Notes: generated by a model not told the origin, from the sequence alone. DNA of 6,755 nt from Thermoplasmata archaeon (GCA_027314845.1 DAHVAA010000086.1:1-6755), one strand, 5' to 3'. Counted from the first letter of the stretch, positions 1 through 6,463 are shown. Made by a program: numbers and translations.

Positions 1-409
1 GCAGGTGGTTGTGCAGCATCGAGGAGCTGCGCGGGAAGTACCGGGTCGTGAGCTTCGAGAGGTCGGCGACGGAAATGACCACGTCGGGACGGTATCGGAG
101 GAGCGACGCGAGGAAGACGTCGGCGACGTGCACGAGGTCGGCCCGGATCGTCCGGAGCTGACGGGTGAAGACGGGAAAGAGCCGGTTGAAGCCCCGCTCG
201 GCGTACCCGCCGAACGGGACACGCCAGCCCCGGATCCGGACCCCGTCGTCCGGGTATTCGGCCTCGAGGCTCGGGTCGACGCAGGTGTAGGTGGCGACGC
301 GGATCCCGCTCCCCCGGAGCGCCTCCGTCGTGTTGAGGAAGATCCCATAATGGCCGTCGAATCGCCGCGCGTCGTGGACCAGCGCGAGGTCGAACGGTCG
401 GGAGGCCAC
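1..409 (-). CDS. GT4-like glycosyltransferase, N-terminal part (cut by left window edge)
   Basis: Reading the minus strand from a GTG at 409-407 gives 136 uninterrupted codons to the window edge. The protein begins with a hydrophobic strand, FDLALVHDARRFDGHYGIF (residues 6-24), followed by a helix (TTEALRGSG) and a second strand (IRVATYTC). This is the beta-alpha-beta opening of a GT-B fold, where GT4 enzymes have a strand plus a donor/acceptor loop. Further on, DLVHVADVFLASLLRYRPDVV (about 91-111) matches the usual 'D-[IL]-V-H' strand and the paired 'PDVV' strand of the N-terminal Rossmann domain. An in-frame TGA lies at 430-428 and no other start codon lies between it and 409, so 409 is the outermost possible start. 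The C-terminal donor-binding domain with the E-x7-E motif would lie outside the window. The likely role is cytoplasmic transfer of a sugar from a nucleotide-sugar during surface-glycan assembly; the substrate is unknown. It is divergent from the DUF2079 gene at 537. Confidence 0.8.
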   Translation of the reverse strand, partial: MASRPFDLALVHDARRFDGHYGIFLNTTEALRGSGIRVATYTCVDPSLEAEYPDDGVRIRGWRVPFGGYAERGFNRLFPVFTRQLRTIRADLVHVADVFLASLLRYRPDVVISVADLSKLTTRYFPRSSSMLHNHL

Positions 410-536
410 GGCACGGCCACCGTACCGTCAGGATAACGGATTCCCCCGGGCGGGTCCCCACCCGGCAAGGGAATGCCTTAAGTCACGCTCCGGCTTGAAA
501 ATCCACGTCGGATCCCTCCGACAGGCGGACCGACCC
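410..536. promoter_or_regulatory. Divergent intergenic region with two TATA-like boxes
   Basis: This 127-bp stretch separates the leftward glycosyltransferase from the rightward DUF2079 gene. On the minus strand, GTTATCC (about 431-437) is centred roughly 25 nt upstream of the GTG at 409, the spacing expected for an archaeal TATA box driving a leaderless or nearly leaderless transcript. On the plus strand, the symmetric CTTAAG (478-483) would place transcription start near 505. That leaves a leader of about 30 nt before the GTG at 537, but lies downstream of the alternative TTG at 495. An SD-like AGGCGG sits at about 522-527. These are eye-matched weak elements, and no transcript data support them. 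Confidence 0.35.
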
Positions 537-2693
537 GTGGCCTCTCCATTCTCGATCCGATCGCGGTGGTGGCTCACCGTCTTCATCGTCTCCTACGTGA
601 TCGTTTCGATCTACCTGTCGAACCTGCGCTACCTCGAGTTCGCCACGTCCAACTGGGACCTGGGGATCTTCCAGCAGGGGCTGTGGACCACGGGACACGC
701 GCATCTCCTGTTCTACGAGGCCGGGGACTGGGAGACCCTGGGAACCTCGAGCTTCCTCGAGGTCCACACCTCCCTCATCCTGTTCTTCCTCGTCCCCGTC
801 TACTACCTGGTCCCTTCACCCGAGACGCTCTTCATCACGCAGTCGGTCATCGTGGGACTCGCGTCGGTCCCGATCTACCTCATCGCCCGACGGCTCCTCT
901 GGCGCGAGGGCGTGGCGCTCGCCTTTGCGGGGCTCTACCTCGCCAACGGCGCCCTCCTGGCGGCCAACCTCTTCGATTTCCATGTCGAGGCCTTCCTGCC
1001 GCTCGAGATCGCGGGCCTGTTCTACCTGTGGATGGTGGGCCGGTACCGCCTCGGCATCCTGGTCGCGATCCTGGCGATCCTGACCATCGAGGTGGCCCCG
1101 TTCCTCGTGGTGGTCGTCGCCCTCTTCTTCCTCTTCCCGCCCTTCTACCCTCCCCTCCGCAACGCCCTGCGAGGGGCCATCGCCCGCCGCCGTCCGGGGC
1201 GACCGGCGCCGTCCCCGGTCCCGGAGGAGCCGACCGCTCCGGCCTCCGCCTTCCGAAGTTCCCAGGTGCGCTGGAGCATGGCGCTCATCGTCATCGTGAT
1301 GACCGGGTACGCGCTCCTTCGCCTGACCCAGTGGGTGCTCCTCCCGCTCTCCGGGCTCGGACATCCGTCCCCCCCGCCGGGGAGCCACGCCTCCGGACTG
1401 GGGCCGGCCGGTATCCCGCTCAGCTTGGCCCTCGTGCACCTCGTGCTCAAGGCGCGCTACTGGTTCATCCTCGTGGCCCTCTTCGGGTTCCTGCCGCTGC
1501 TCGCCCCGCGGGCGCTCTTCCTGACCGCGCCCTGGTTCCTGTTCACCCTCCAATCGCCGCAGATCTCCTGGATCCTCTTCGGCAACCAGTACTCCTTCAT
1601 CGCGCTCTGCACGCTGATGATCGCCGCGATGTACGGATACCGGAACCTCGAGATCCGGGTCCTGCCCTGGCTCGCGCGGGCCAGGGCCCGGAGGGCGGAG
1701 CGGCGGGCCGCGCGCGTCGGGGCCGTGACGCCCCGGTTCCCGGCCCTCACCCGCCCATCGCCGTTCGGGGGGCGACGGCTGGCCCGCCCGGTGGCCCTCG
1801 CGGCGCTCGCGGTGCTCGTCGCCGCCAACCTGGCCTTCGGCCCGATCAATCCCTACCAGCAGAACCCGCGCGGGGGGCTCCCCGGATATGCCTTCAGCTA
1901 CACGATCGTGCCCGGGTTCAGCTCGGTCGCGACCCTCGCGGAGATGATCCCGGGGAACGCCACGGTGCTCGCCTCGTCGAACCTCTTTCCGTTCGTCGCC
2001 AACAACCCGAATGCCTACGCCCTTCCCTGGACGACCACGGTCGTCTACCAGATCCCCTTCTCCGGGGAGAGCCTGCCCCAGTGGGTCTTCCTCTCGGAGA
2101 ACGAGATCGCCCCGGCTCCGGTCTGGCTCGCGGGGCTCCTGCTCAATCCCGCCGTCTACGGCGTCCGCGCGGTCGTCTGGACGACGCCCGCGGGCACGGT
2201 CCTCCTCTACGAGCATGGGTTCAACGGCGCCATCACCAGCTTCGGCAGCCCGCCGAGCCTGCCCTACAACCTGACGGGAACGAGCCTCAACCCGGTGCAG
2301 CACGGGCAGCTCGTCCCGATCGTCGGGGGACCGACCCCGGAGGGCGTTCAGGGCACCAACGACAGCGGCAATCCGTTCTTCGTTTCGCAACCGGTGAGCC
2401 TCGCTCCGGGCGAATGGACCCTCAACATCTGGGTCGCCCGGGAGCCGACGGTCCCGGACCCGCCCATCGGTCCCGGGCCGCCCGGTTACTCCCTCAAGCT
2501 CAACCTCACCGCGTTCGGGTACGACCCGTGGCTCGGGGTGTACTACTACAACCAGAGCTCGCCCATCGGGGTGTGGAACCTGACCTCGGTGAACTTCTCC
2601 GTGCCGTACCCCACCCTGAACGTCCAGGTCACCGGGACGGTCCTCCGCAGCGGGGAGACGTACGTCGTCGCGATGATCCAGTTCAAACGGTAG
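537..2693 (+). CDS. DUF2079-family multi-pass membrane protein with large C-terminal outer domain (paralogue A)
   Basis: A predicted integral membrane protein of 718 residues, numbered here from GTG 537. About ten hydrophobic segments are visible, roughly 11-30, 78-93, 98-117, 123-146, 152-168, 172-206 (probably two), 249-271, 308-337, 350-366 and 416-433. Family-type motifs are WDLGIFQQGLW (40-50), SFLEVH (72-77), FDFHVEAF (146-153), TIEV (183-186), LAPRA (322-326) and NQYSF (350-354). DUF2079 proteins are uncharacterised; to my knowledge they are grouped with GT-C membrane glycosyltransferases that use lipid-linked sugars. Arg-rich loops (217-242 and 380-395) suggest cytoplasmic sides. That puts the first long loop, carrying D41 and D64-W-E66, and residues 436-718 outside. 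The outer part has a family-like segment (NLFPFVANN, 482-490), then a beta-rich extension (about 560-718). A TTG at 495 would add 14 residues. GTG 537 is preferred because the likely TATA box maps transcription start past 495. Its partner gene at 4900-2732 is convergent. Confidence 0.85.
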   Translation: MASPFSIRSRWWLTVFIVSYVIVSIYLSNLRYLEFATSNWDLGIFQQGLWTTGHAHLLFYEAGDWETLGTSSFLEVHTSLILFFLVPVYYLVPSPETLFITQSVIVGLASVPIYLIARRLLWREGVALAFAGLYLANGALLAANLFDFHVEAFLPLEIAGLFYLWMVGRYRLGILVAILAILTIEVAPFLVVVVALFFLFPPFYPPLRNALRGAIARRRPGRPAPSPVPEEPTAPASAFRSSQVRWSMALIVIVMTGYALLRLTQWVLLPLSGLGHPSPPPGSHASGLGPAGIPLSLALVHLVLKARYWFILVALFGFLPLLAPRALFLTAPWFLFTLQSPQISWILFGNQYSFIALCTLMIAAMYGYRNLEIRVLPWLARARARRAERRAARVGAVTPRFPALTRPSPFGGRRLARPVALAALAVLVAANLAFGPINPYQQNPRGGLPGYAFSYTIVPGFSSVATLAEMIPGNATVLASSNLFPFVANNPNAYALPWTTTVVYQIPFSGESLPQWVFLSENEIAPAPVWLAGLLLNPAVYGVRAVVWTTPAGTVLLYEHGFNGAITSFGSPPSLPYNLTGTSLNPVQHGQLVPIVGGPTPEGVQGTNDSGNPFFVSQPVSLAPGEWTLNIWVAREPTVPDPPIGPGPPGYSLKLNLTAFGYDPWLGVYYYNQSSPIGVWNLTSVNFSVPYPTLNVQVTGTVLRSGETYVVAMIQFKR

Positions 2694-2708
2694 GCCCCGC
2701 GCGGGCCT
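2692..2708. other. GC-rich hairpin in the convergent gap
   Basis: AGGCCC and GGGCCT are perfect 6-base inverted arms around a CGCGC loop. They begin inside the stop codon of the plus-strand DUF2079 gene. The centre also reads as the 10-base palindrome CCCGCGCGGG (2696-2705). It fills much of the 38-bp gap between the two convergent genes and could act on both transcripts. There is no T-run on either side, so it does not meet the intrinsic-terminator pattern. In DNA this rich in G and C, such dyads arise easily by chance. Confidence 0.25.
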
Positions 2709-2731
2709 CCCCCCGCGGATCCCGCGCCGGC

Positions 2732-4900
2732 TCAGGCCGCGGGGAGGCCGGGAACCGCGGTCAGGGTGATCGATCCGATGGCGATCTGATCGTTCGGGTC
2801 GCTCGGGGCGGCCGTCACGGCGAAGTCGAGGACGGGCGCGTCGAACCGGACCGTGAGCCGGAGCGCGGTCCACGTCCCGGGGGGGATCGCCGAGTACGGA
2901 TAGATCACCGGAGCCTGGTCGGCGCCGAAGGCGCCCGTCGCGAGCGACAGGACCCACTCGGCGGGGGGCACGGCGGTTCCGCTGGGGTAGGGGAGGGAGC
3001 GCGCCTCGACGACCACCGAGTAGGTCCCCGCCGGTAGCGGGACCGACGGTCCCGAGAGCATCGGTCCCTGGTTGCCGGAACCGCGCCAGCTGAGGGCGAC
3101 CTCGGGCCCCGGGGTGCCGGGCAGCGGCCCAAGAGTGCCCAGCGGCGTCAGCCCGAGCGCAGCGCCCGCGTACGCCGCGGGGAACCCGGGGGCCGGGCCG
3201 AGCTCGGTGAGCGGGCCGGCAAAACCCCGCTCGAACAGGAGCACCGCGCCGGTGGACGACGCCCAGACGACCCCGCGGACCCCGTAGGCCGGGGGGGCGT
3301 ACAGGAGGTTCGTGAGCCATGCCGGCAGCTCGGTGGCCCGGCTCGCGCTCACGAGCACGAACTCCGGCGGGGTCTGCGGATCAAAGGGCAGGTAGGGCGA
3401 GTACGCGGTATCCGACCCGAGGGTGTACGCCCCGGGCCCGTTCGCCACATAGGGGAAGAGGTCCTCGGTCGCGAGCACGTTCGACCCCCGAGGGATGAGG
3501 GCCGCGAGCTCCTCGACCTGCGCCGCGCCGGCGGCCGGAGTGTAGGTCAGGAGGTAGCCCGCGCCGAGCCCGGGGGCGCGCTGCATCGCCGGGTCCAGGG
3601 GTCCGAACAGGAGATTGGCGGCCAGGAGCGCCGTGAGGGCGACCAGGGCCCACCGTCGAGCAGCGCGCCCGGGCCGGTGCGGCCCCGGCGGCGATCGTAC
3701 CGGGCCGGTGTCCGTCGCATCGGGACGGTCGGCCCCGGGCCGGACGGGCCCCTCGAAGATCCGGGCCACGACCGGGAGGGCGAGCGCGAAGGCGGGGAAG
3801 AGCGCCACCGCGGCGAGGAAGCCGTACTGGTACCCCAGGACCACGAAGTTCGTGTTCCCGTTGAGGAAGGTGAAGGCGGTCCACGGGACGGCGAGGATGA
3901 GCGCGCGCGGGGCAAGGAACGGCAGGAAGGCCAGGAGCCCGTAGGCGATGAGCCAGTACTCGTACTTCTGAGCCGTCCCGGCGCCCAAGTTGCTGAGCGA
4001 GAGCCCGAGGGAGCCCGGGGAGTACCCGGCGACGTAGCCGACGAGCCCCCGATACGGCGAGACCCCGAGGAACTGCTCGATCCACCGCTCCCGCGCGAGG
4101 ACGGTCAGGAAGAAGGCGACGACGGAGCTCGCGAGAAGGACCGCCGTCCGGACGACCCTCGGCGACCGGAGGCCCGTCCGGAGGGCCTCGCGCGCCCGGG
4201 CAGCGCGCCCTTCGGGCCGACGGACCCACGCCCAGAACCTGCGGAGCCCGACGGGTCCGGGCAGGAGGAAATACACGGCGACGAAGAAGACGAGGACCGG
4301 GACGACCTCGAGGGTGAGGAACCCCACGACGGCGATCACGTAGCCCACCCCGTACCGGCCCCGTTGCCAGGCCCACAGCAGGGCGAAGATCTCGAGCGGA
4401 AGGAACGCTTCCACGTGGAAGTCGTAGAGCGTGGCCGACACGAGCGGGGCCCAGGCCAGGTAGAGCAGGCCGGTCGCGAGGGCATACCGGGACGCCCCTG
4501 TGGCATCGCGGGCGAACAGGAAGAGGGGGTACGCCGCCGACGCCACGAGGGCGGCCTGGACCGCGAAGAGCGTGAGGGGGCTCGGGAGCAGGGCGTAGAG
4601 GGGCACCAGGGCGTACAGGACGAACGCCGAGTGGACCTGGAGGAACGACCCGGTGCCCGAGGACTCGAAGTCCGGCGCTTCGTAGAAGACCCGGCCATGG
4701 GCCGTCGTCCAGAGCGCCTGCTCGTAGATCCCGAGGTCCCAGCTGGTCGCGAACCCGCCGATCCACCGCAGGTAGGAGAGCGCCGTAAGGAGGACCGCGA
4801 AGCCGGCGATCCCGAGGAGGAGGTAGGCGAGGGGCGACCCCCGAAGGCGTCCGCGGGGCTCCCGCGGGGGGGTGGGGTCGGAGGCGACCGGGCCGTTCAC
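2732..4900 (-). CDS. DUF2079-family multi-pass membrane protein with large C-terminal outer domain (paralogue B)
   Basis: This 722-residue protein starts at GTG 4900 and is a clear paralogue of the convergent gene at 537-2693. It keeps the same motifs in the same order and at almost the same spacing: SWDLGIYEQALWTT (53-66), D77-F-E79, SFLQVH (85-90), YDFHVEAFLPLE (159-170), TLEV (196-199), LAPRA (329-333) and YQYGF (357-361). Hydrophobic segments fall near 24-44, 92-131 (two), 138-157, 165-180, 185-214, 253-268, 313-345, 355-380 and 416-432. The outer part (about 434-722) holds LFPYVANGPGAY (481-492), YGVRGVVW (539-546), then a beta-rich extension beginning about 557. A likely role is GT-C-like transfer of a sugar, or another lipid-linked-glycan step, at the outer membrane face; this is inferred. 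Unlike its partner, its outer domain has no N-x-S/T sequon and is rich in Ala, Gly and Pro. It lies 82 bp downstream of the glycosyltransferase gene on the same strand, so co-transcription is possible. Confidence 0.85.
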   Translation of the reverse strand: MNGPVASDPTPPREPRGRLRGSPLAYLLLGIAGFAVLLTALSYLRWIGGFATSWDLGIYEQALWTTAHGRVFYEAPDFESSGTGSFLQVHSAFVLYALVPLYALLPSPLTLFAVQAALVASAAYPLFLFARDATGASRYALATGLLYLAWAPLVSATLYDFHVEAFLPLEIFALLWAWQRGRYGVGYVIAVVGFLTLEVVPVLVFFVAVYFLLPGPVGLRRFWAWVRRPEGRAARAREALRTGLRSPRVVRTAVLLASSVVAFFLTVLARERWIEQFLGVSPYRGLVGYVAGYSPGSLGLSLSNLGAGTAQKYEYWLIAYGLLAFLPFLAPRALILAVPWTAFTFLNGNTNFVVLGYQYGFLAAVALFPAFALALPVVARIFEGPVRPGADRPDATDTGPVRSPPGPHRPGRAARRWALVALTALLAANLLFGPLDPAMQRAPGLGAGYLLTYTPAAGAAQVEELAALIPRGSNVLATEDLFPYVANGPGAYTLGSDTAYSPYLPFDPQTPPEFVLVSASRATELPAWLTNLLYAPPAYGVRGVVWASSTGAVLLFERGFAGPLTELGPAPGFPAAYAGAALGLTPLGTLGPLPGTPGPEVALSWRGSGNQGPMLSGPSVPLPAGTYSVVVEARSLPYPSGTAVPPAEWVLSLATGAFGADQAPVIYPYSAIPPGTWTALRLTVRFDAPVLDFAVTAAPSDPNDQIAIGSITLTAVPGLPAA

Positions 4901-4927
4901 GATCCGTCCGGAACCCTACGGGTCCTG

Positions 4928-4938
4928 ACGTAAAAGGA
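4928..4938 (-). promoter_or_regulatory. Candidate TATA box upstream of DUF2079 paralogue B (or oligo-T stop of the GT gene)
   Basis: On the minus strand this reads CCTTTTACGTC, the only AT-rich run in the 82-bp gap. Its centre is about 33 nt before GTG 4900, so an archaeal start site 25-26 nt downstream would give a leader of only about 7 nt. It also lies about 45 nt past the stop of the glycosyltransferase. A small hairpin precedes it, with 5-bp arms CGCGC/GCGCG at 4946-4950 and 4956-4960. The T-run could therefore instead help terminate that transcript. The sequence does not decide between the two roles. Confidence 0.35.
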
Positions 4939-4982
4939 GGCGGGCCGCGCTCCCGGCGCGAGGGACGCCGGACGGGCCGCGG

Positions 4983-6248
4983 CTATCGCTGCAGGAAGCG
5001 GGCCGGAGGCGTCACCCAGGAGGGAGGCGAGCGGCCGGTGTCGAAATCGTACCCGATCGAGGTGGCGCTCAGGGCCGACCGCGCGGCCGCCGCCGGGGCC
5101 ATCGTCGGGCCCTCCCGCCCCTCCAGGCCGGCCCGGAAGATCTCCTGCCAGATCGTCGCGATCGAGTCGAGCCGGAACTGCTCGGAGTGGGAGAGCGCGG
5201 CGTGCACCATCACCGACGAGTACCCGCGGTGGAAGATCCGGATCGCCGTGTCCACGAACTCCGAGGCGTTCGGCACGAGCCAGCCCGTGAGACCGTTCAC
5301 CACGGTCTCCCCCGGTCCCTGGGACGAGTAGGTGAGGACGGGGGTGGCGCACGCCATCGACTCGATCGGGACGAGCCCGAACGGTTCCTCGGTGAAGGGG
5401 AAGGCGGTGAACAGGGCGTTGCTGTAGAGCTCCATGAGCCGCTGGTGGGAGACCCGGCCGAACATCGTCACCGTGGAGGGCAGGTGGTGGCCGAGCTGCT
5501 GGCGCACCCATTCCGCGGACTTGCCGCCGAAGAGCTTGACGGGGATGCCGGTCGAGATGAGGGTGTTGAGCGTCGCCATGTCGGTCTCCTTGCCGAGGTA
5601 GCAGAGCGCGTAGTCCCGCGTGGGCGATCTCGTGGTGGGGGCGAACGAGGTCGGGTAGAGGTACACGGGAACCGTTCCCGCCACCGTGTAACCGTGGGCC
5701 CGGTACCAGTTCACGAGGTAGCCCGAGTTCGTGTACAGCTGCTGGGTGTGGCCTATCGTGTTCGCGAAGTGCCGCCGGTCCAGCAGCCGGACCACCGGGG
5801 AGGCGAGGTGGGAGACCGCGCGCATCCGGGAGCTCAGGTTCGGGATCACCGAGTCGATGCTCTCGCCGATGGGCCGGCTCTGGACGTACCAGAGGTCGGA
5901 GGGGGCGGAGTTGGACATCGACATGTTCACGCGCAGCGCGGAACGGCCGCGCAGAAGCTCCTCGGTTCGTCGCGCGTTCTTCGTGAGAAAGGCGTCGCGG
6001 GCCCACGACATCACGAAGGAGGGCACCTCGTCGCGCGGCGTACGGGGGCGGGGAAAGTGCGCGCCGCCGCTCACGGGCTCGACGCCGTGCTCCCTCAGCC
6101 GTTCGGCCACGTCCGTCGCGATCGCCGGCGCGACCACCGAGATGTCGAACCGGTCGCTCAGCTTCTCCGCGAGAGGACCGACGAGGCGGTACTGGTTGAA
6201 CTCGAGCCCGAGGAGCGGTTCGGACAGGACGGCAATCTGATCTTGCAT
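4983..6248 (-). CDS. GT4-family (group 1) glycosyltransferase, GT-B fold
   Basis: A complete 421-residue protein starting at ATG 6248 and ending at TAG 4983, typical in length for GT4 retaining glycosyltransferases. The N-terminal domain opens with a strand and helix (IAVLSEPLLGLEFNQYRL, 5-22), but lacks the Gly-Gly loop common in the family. The C-terminal Rossmann domain starts near YALCYLGKE (213-221). It continues with KLFGGKS (238-244) and TMFGRVSHQRLMELYSNA (261-278), and carries the hallmark E288-x7-E296 in EEPFGLVPIE, followed by CATPVLTY, GPGETVVNGLTGWLV and a closing helix. These residues normally bind the donor nucleotide-sugar. No membrane segment is visible, so it should act in the cytoplasm. 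The donor and acceptor cannot be assigned. After about residue 376 there is an Ala-, Ser- and Pro-rich tail of some 45 residues that looks disordered. A GGTG five bases before the ATG may be a short ribosome-binding site. It is followed by the DUF2079 gene on the same strand. Confidence 0.9.
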   Translation of the reverse strand: MQDQIAVLSEPLLGLEFNQYRLVGPLAEKLSDRFDISVVAPAIATDVAERLREHGVEPVSGGAHFPRPRTPRDEVPSFVMSWARDAFLTKNARRTEELLRGRSALRVNMSMSNSAPSDLWYVQSRPIGESIDSVIPNLSSRMRAVSHLASPVVRLLDRRHFANTIGHTQQLYTNSGYLVNWYRAHGYTVAGTVPVYLYPTSFAPTTRSPTRDYALCYLGKETDMATLNTLISTGIPVKLFGGKSAEWVRQQLGHHLPSTVTMFGRVSHQRLMELYSNALFTAFPFTEEPFGLVPIESMACATPVLTYSSQGPGETVVNGLTGWLVPNASEFVDTAIRIFHRGYSSVMVHAALSHSEQFRLDSIATIWQEIFRAGLEGREGPTMAPAAAARSALSATSIGYDFDTGRSPPSWVTPPARFLQR

Positions 6249-6463
6249 GGCGGCACCGTACTCATTCAGGAACCCGTCGGTCGACCATTTCCCACCCGGT
6301 TTCGACGAGTTCCTTAGTAACGTGATTTTCAGGAAGTACGGCTATAAGACAGATATGGGACAGAATTCGAGGCCGTCGACAGGAGCTTTCCCCCACGTTC
6401 GTGGCCGTTACCGTACGTTCCTCTCCGATGCCGGAGGGGCAGGGGACGCCGCGGCGGCCGGCG
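6249..6463 (-). promoter_or_regulatory. Intergenic promoter region of the GT4 gene, locally AT-rich
   Basis: These 215 bp separate the end of pntB from the glycosyltransferase start, both on the minus strand. Bases 6301-6360 are about 42% GC by hand count, far below the surrounding coding DNA. On the minus strand, CTTATAG (6342-6348) is the best archaeal TATA-like match. It would start transcription near 6319, giving a leader of about 70 nt; TTACTAAG (6313-6320) is a second candidate with a leader of about 40 nt. Plus-strand ACGTTC occurs twice, at 6395-6400 and 6415-6420, 20 bp apart. The gap and promoter signals suggest the glycan genes are transcribed separately from pntB. Confidence 0.4.

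Noticed and set aside
5..436. A 143-residue plus-strand frame at the left edge
   Set aside because: It is the complement of the partial glycosyltransferase and shows only charged low-complexity sequence.
566..3037. An 823-residue open frame on the plus strand overlapping the DUF2079 gene
   Set aside because: It is an out-of-frame shadow in GC-rich DNA. It is dominated by Arg, Pro, Gly and Ala with no domain pattern, while the overlapped frame has clear membrane segments and family motifs.
816..3320. An 834-residue antisense frame across both DUF2079 genes
   Set aside because: It is Arg/Glu/Gly-rich, with no hydrophobic core or recognisable motif. It spans the 3' ends of both well-supported convergent genes and is explained by stop-poor GC-rich codon usage.
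3381..4933. Long frames on both strands inside DUF2079 paralogue B (minus 3381-4766, plus 3677-4933)
   Set aside because: Both have the charged or Pro/Arg-rich composition of shadow frames, and the paralogue frame is supported by motif-by-motif agreement with its partner.
4932..4940. AAAAGGAGG on the plus strand, a perfect Shine-Dalgarno-like string
   Set aside because: No plus-strand start codon follows at usable distance and no plausible plus-strand gene lies here; the minus-strand TTTTA reading as promoter or T-run fits better.
6262..6288. An 8-codon upstream mini-ORF (ATG...TGA, minus strand) before the GT4 start
   Set aside because: It is short enough to occur by chance, and the only support is a weak GGTG before it. 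It would matter only if the transcript starts at the CTTATAG box.
5187..6317. A 376-residue plus-strand frame opposite the GT4 gene
   Set aside because: The minus-strand frame has the E-x7-E motif and GT-B strands; the plus frame is Arg/Val/Glu/Gly-rich with none.
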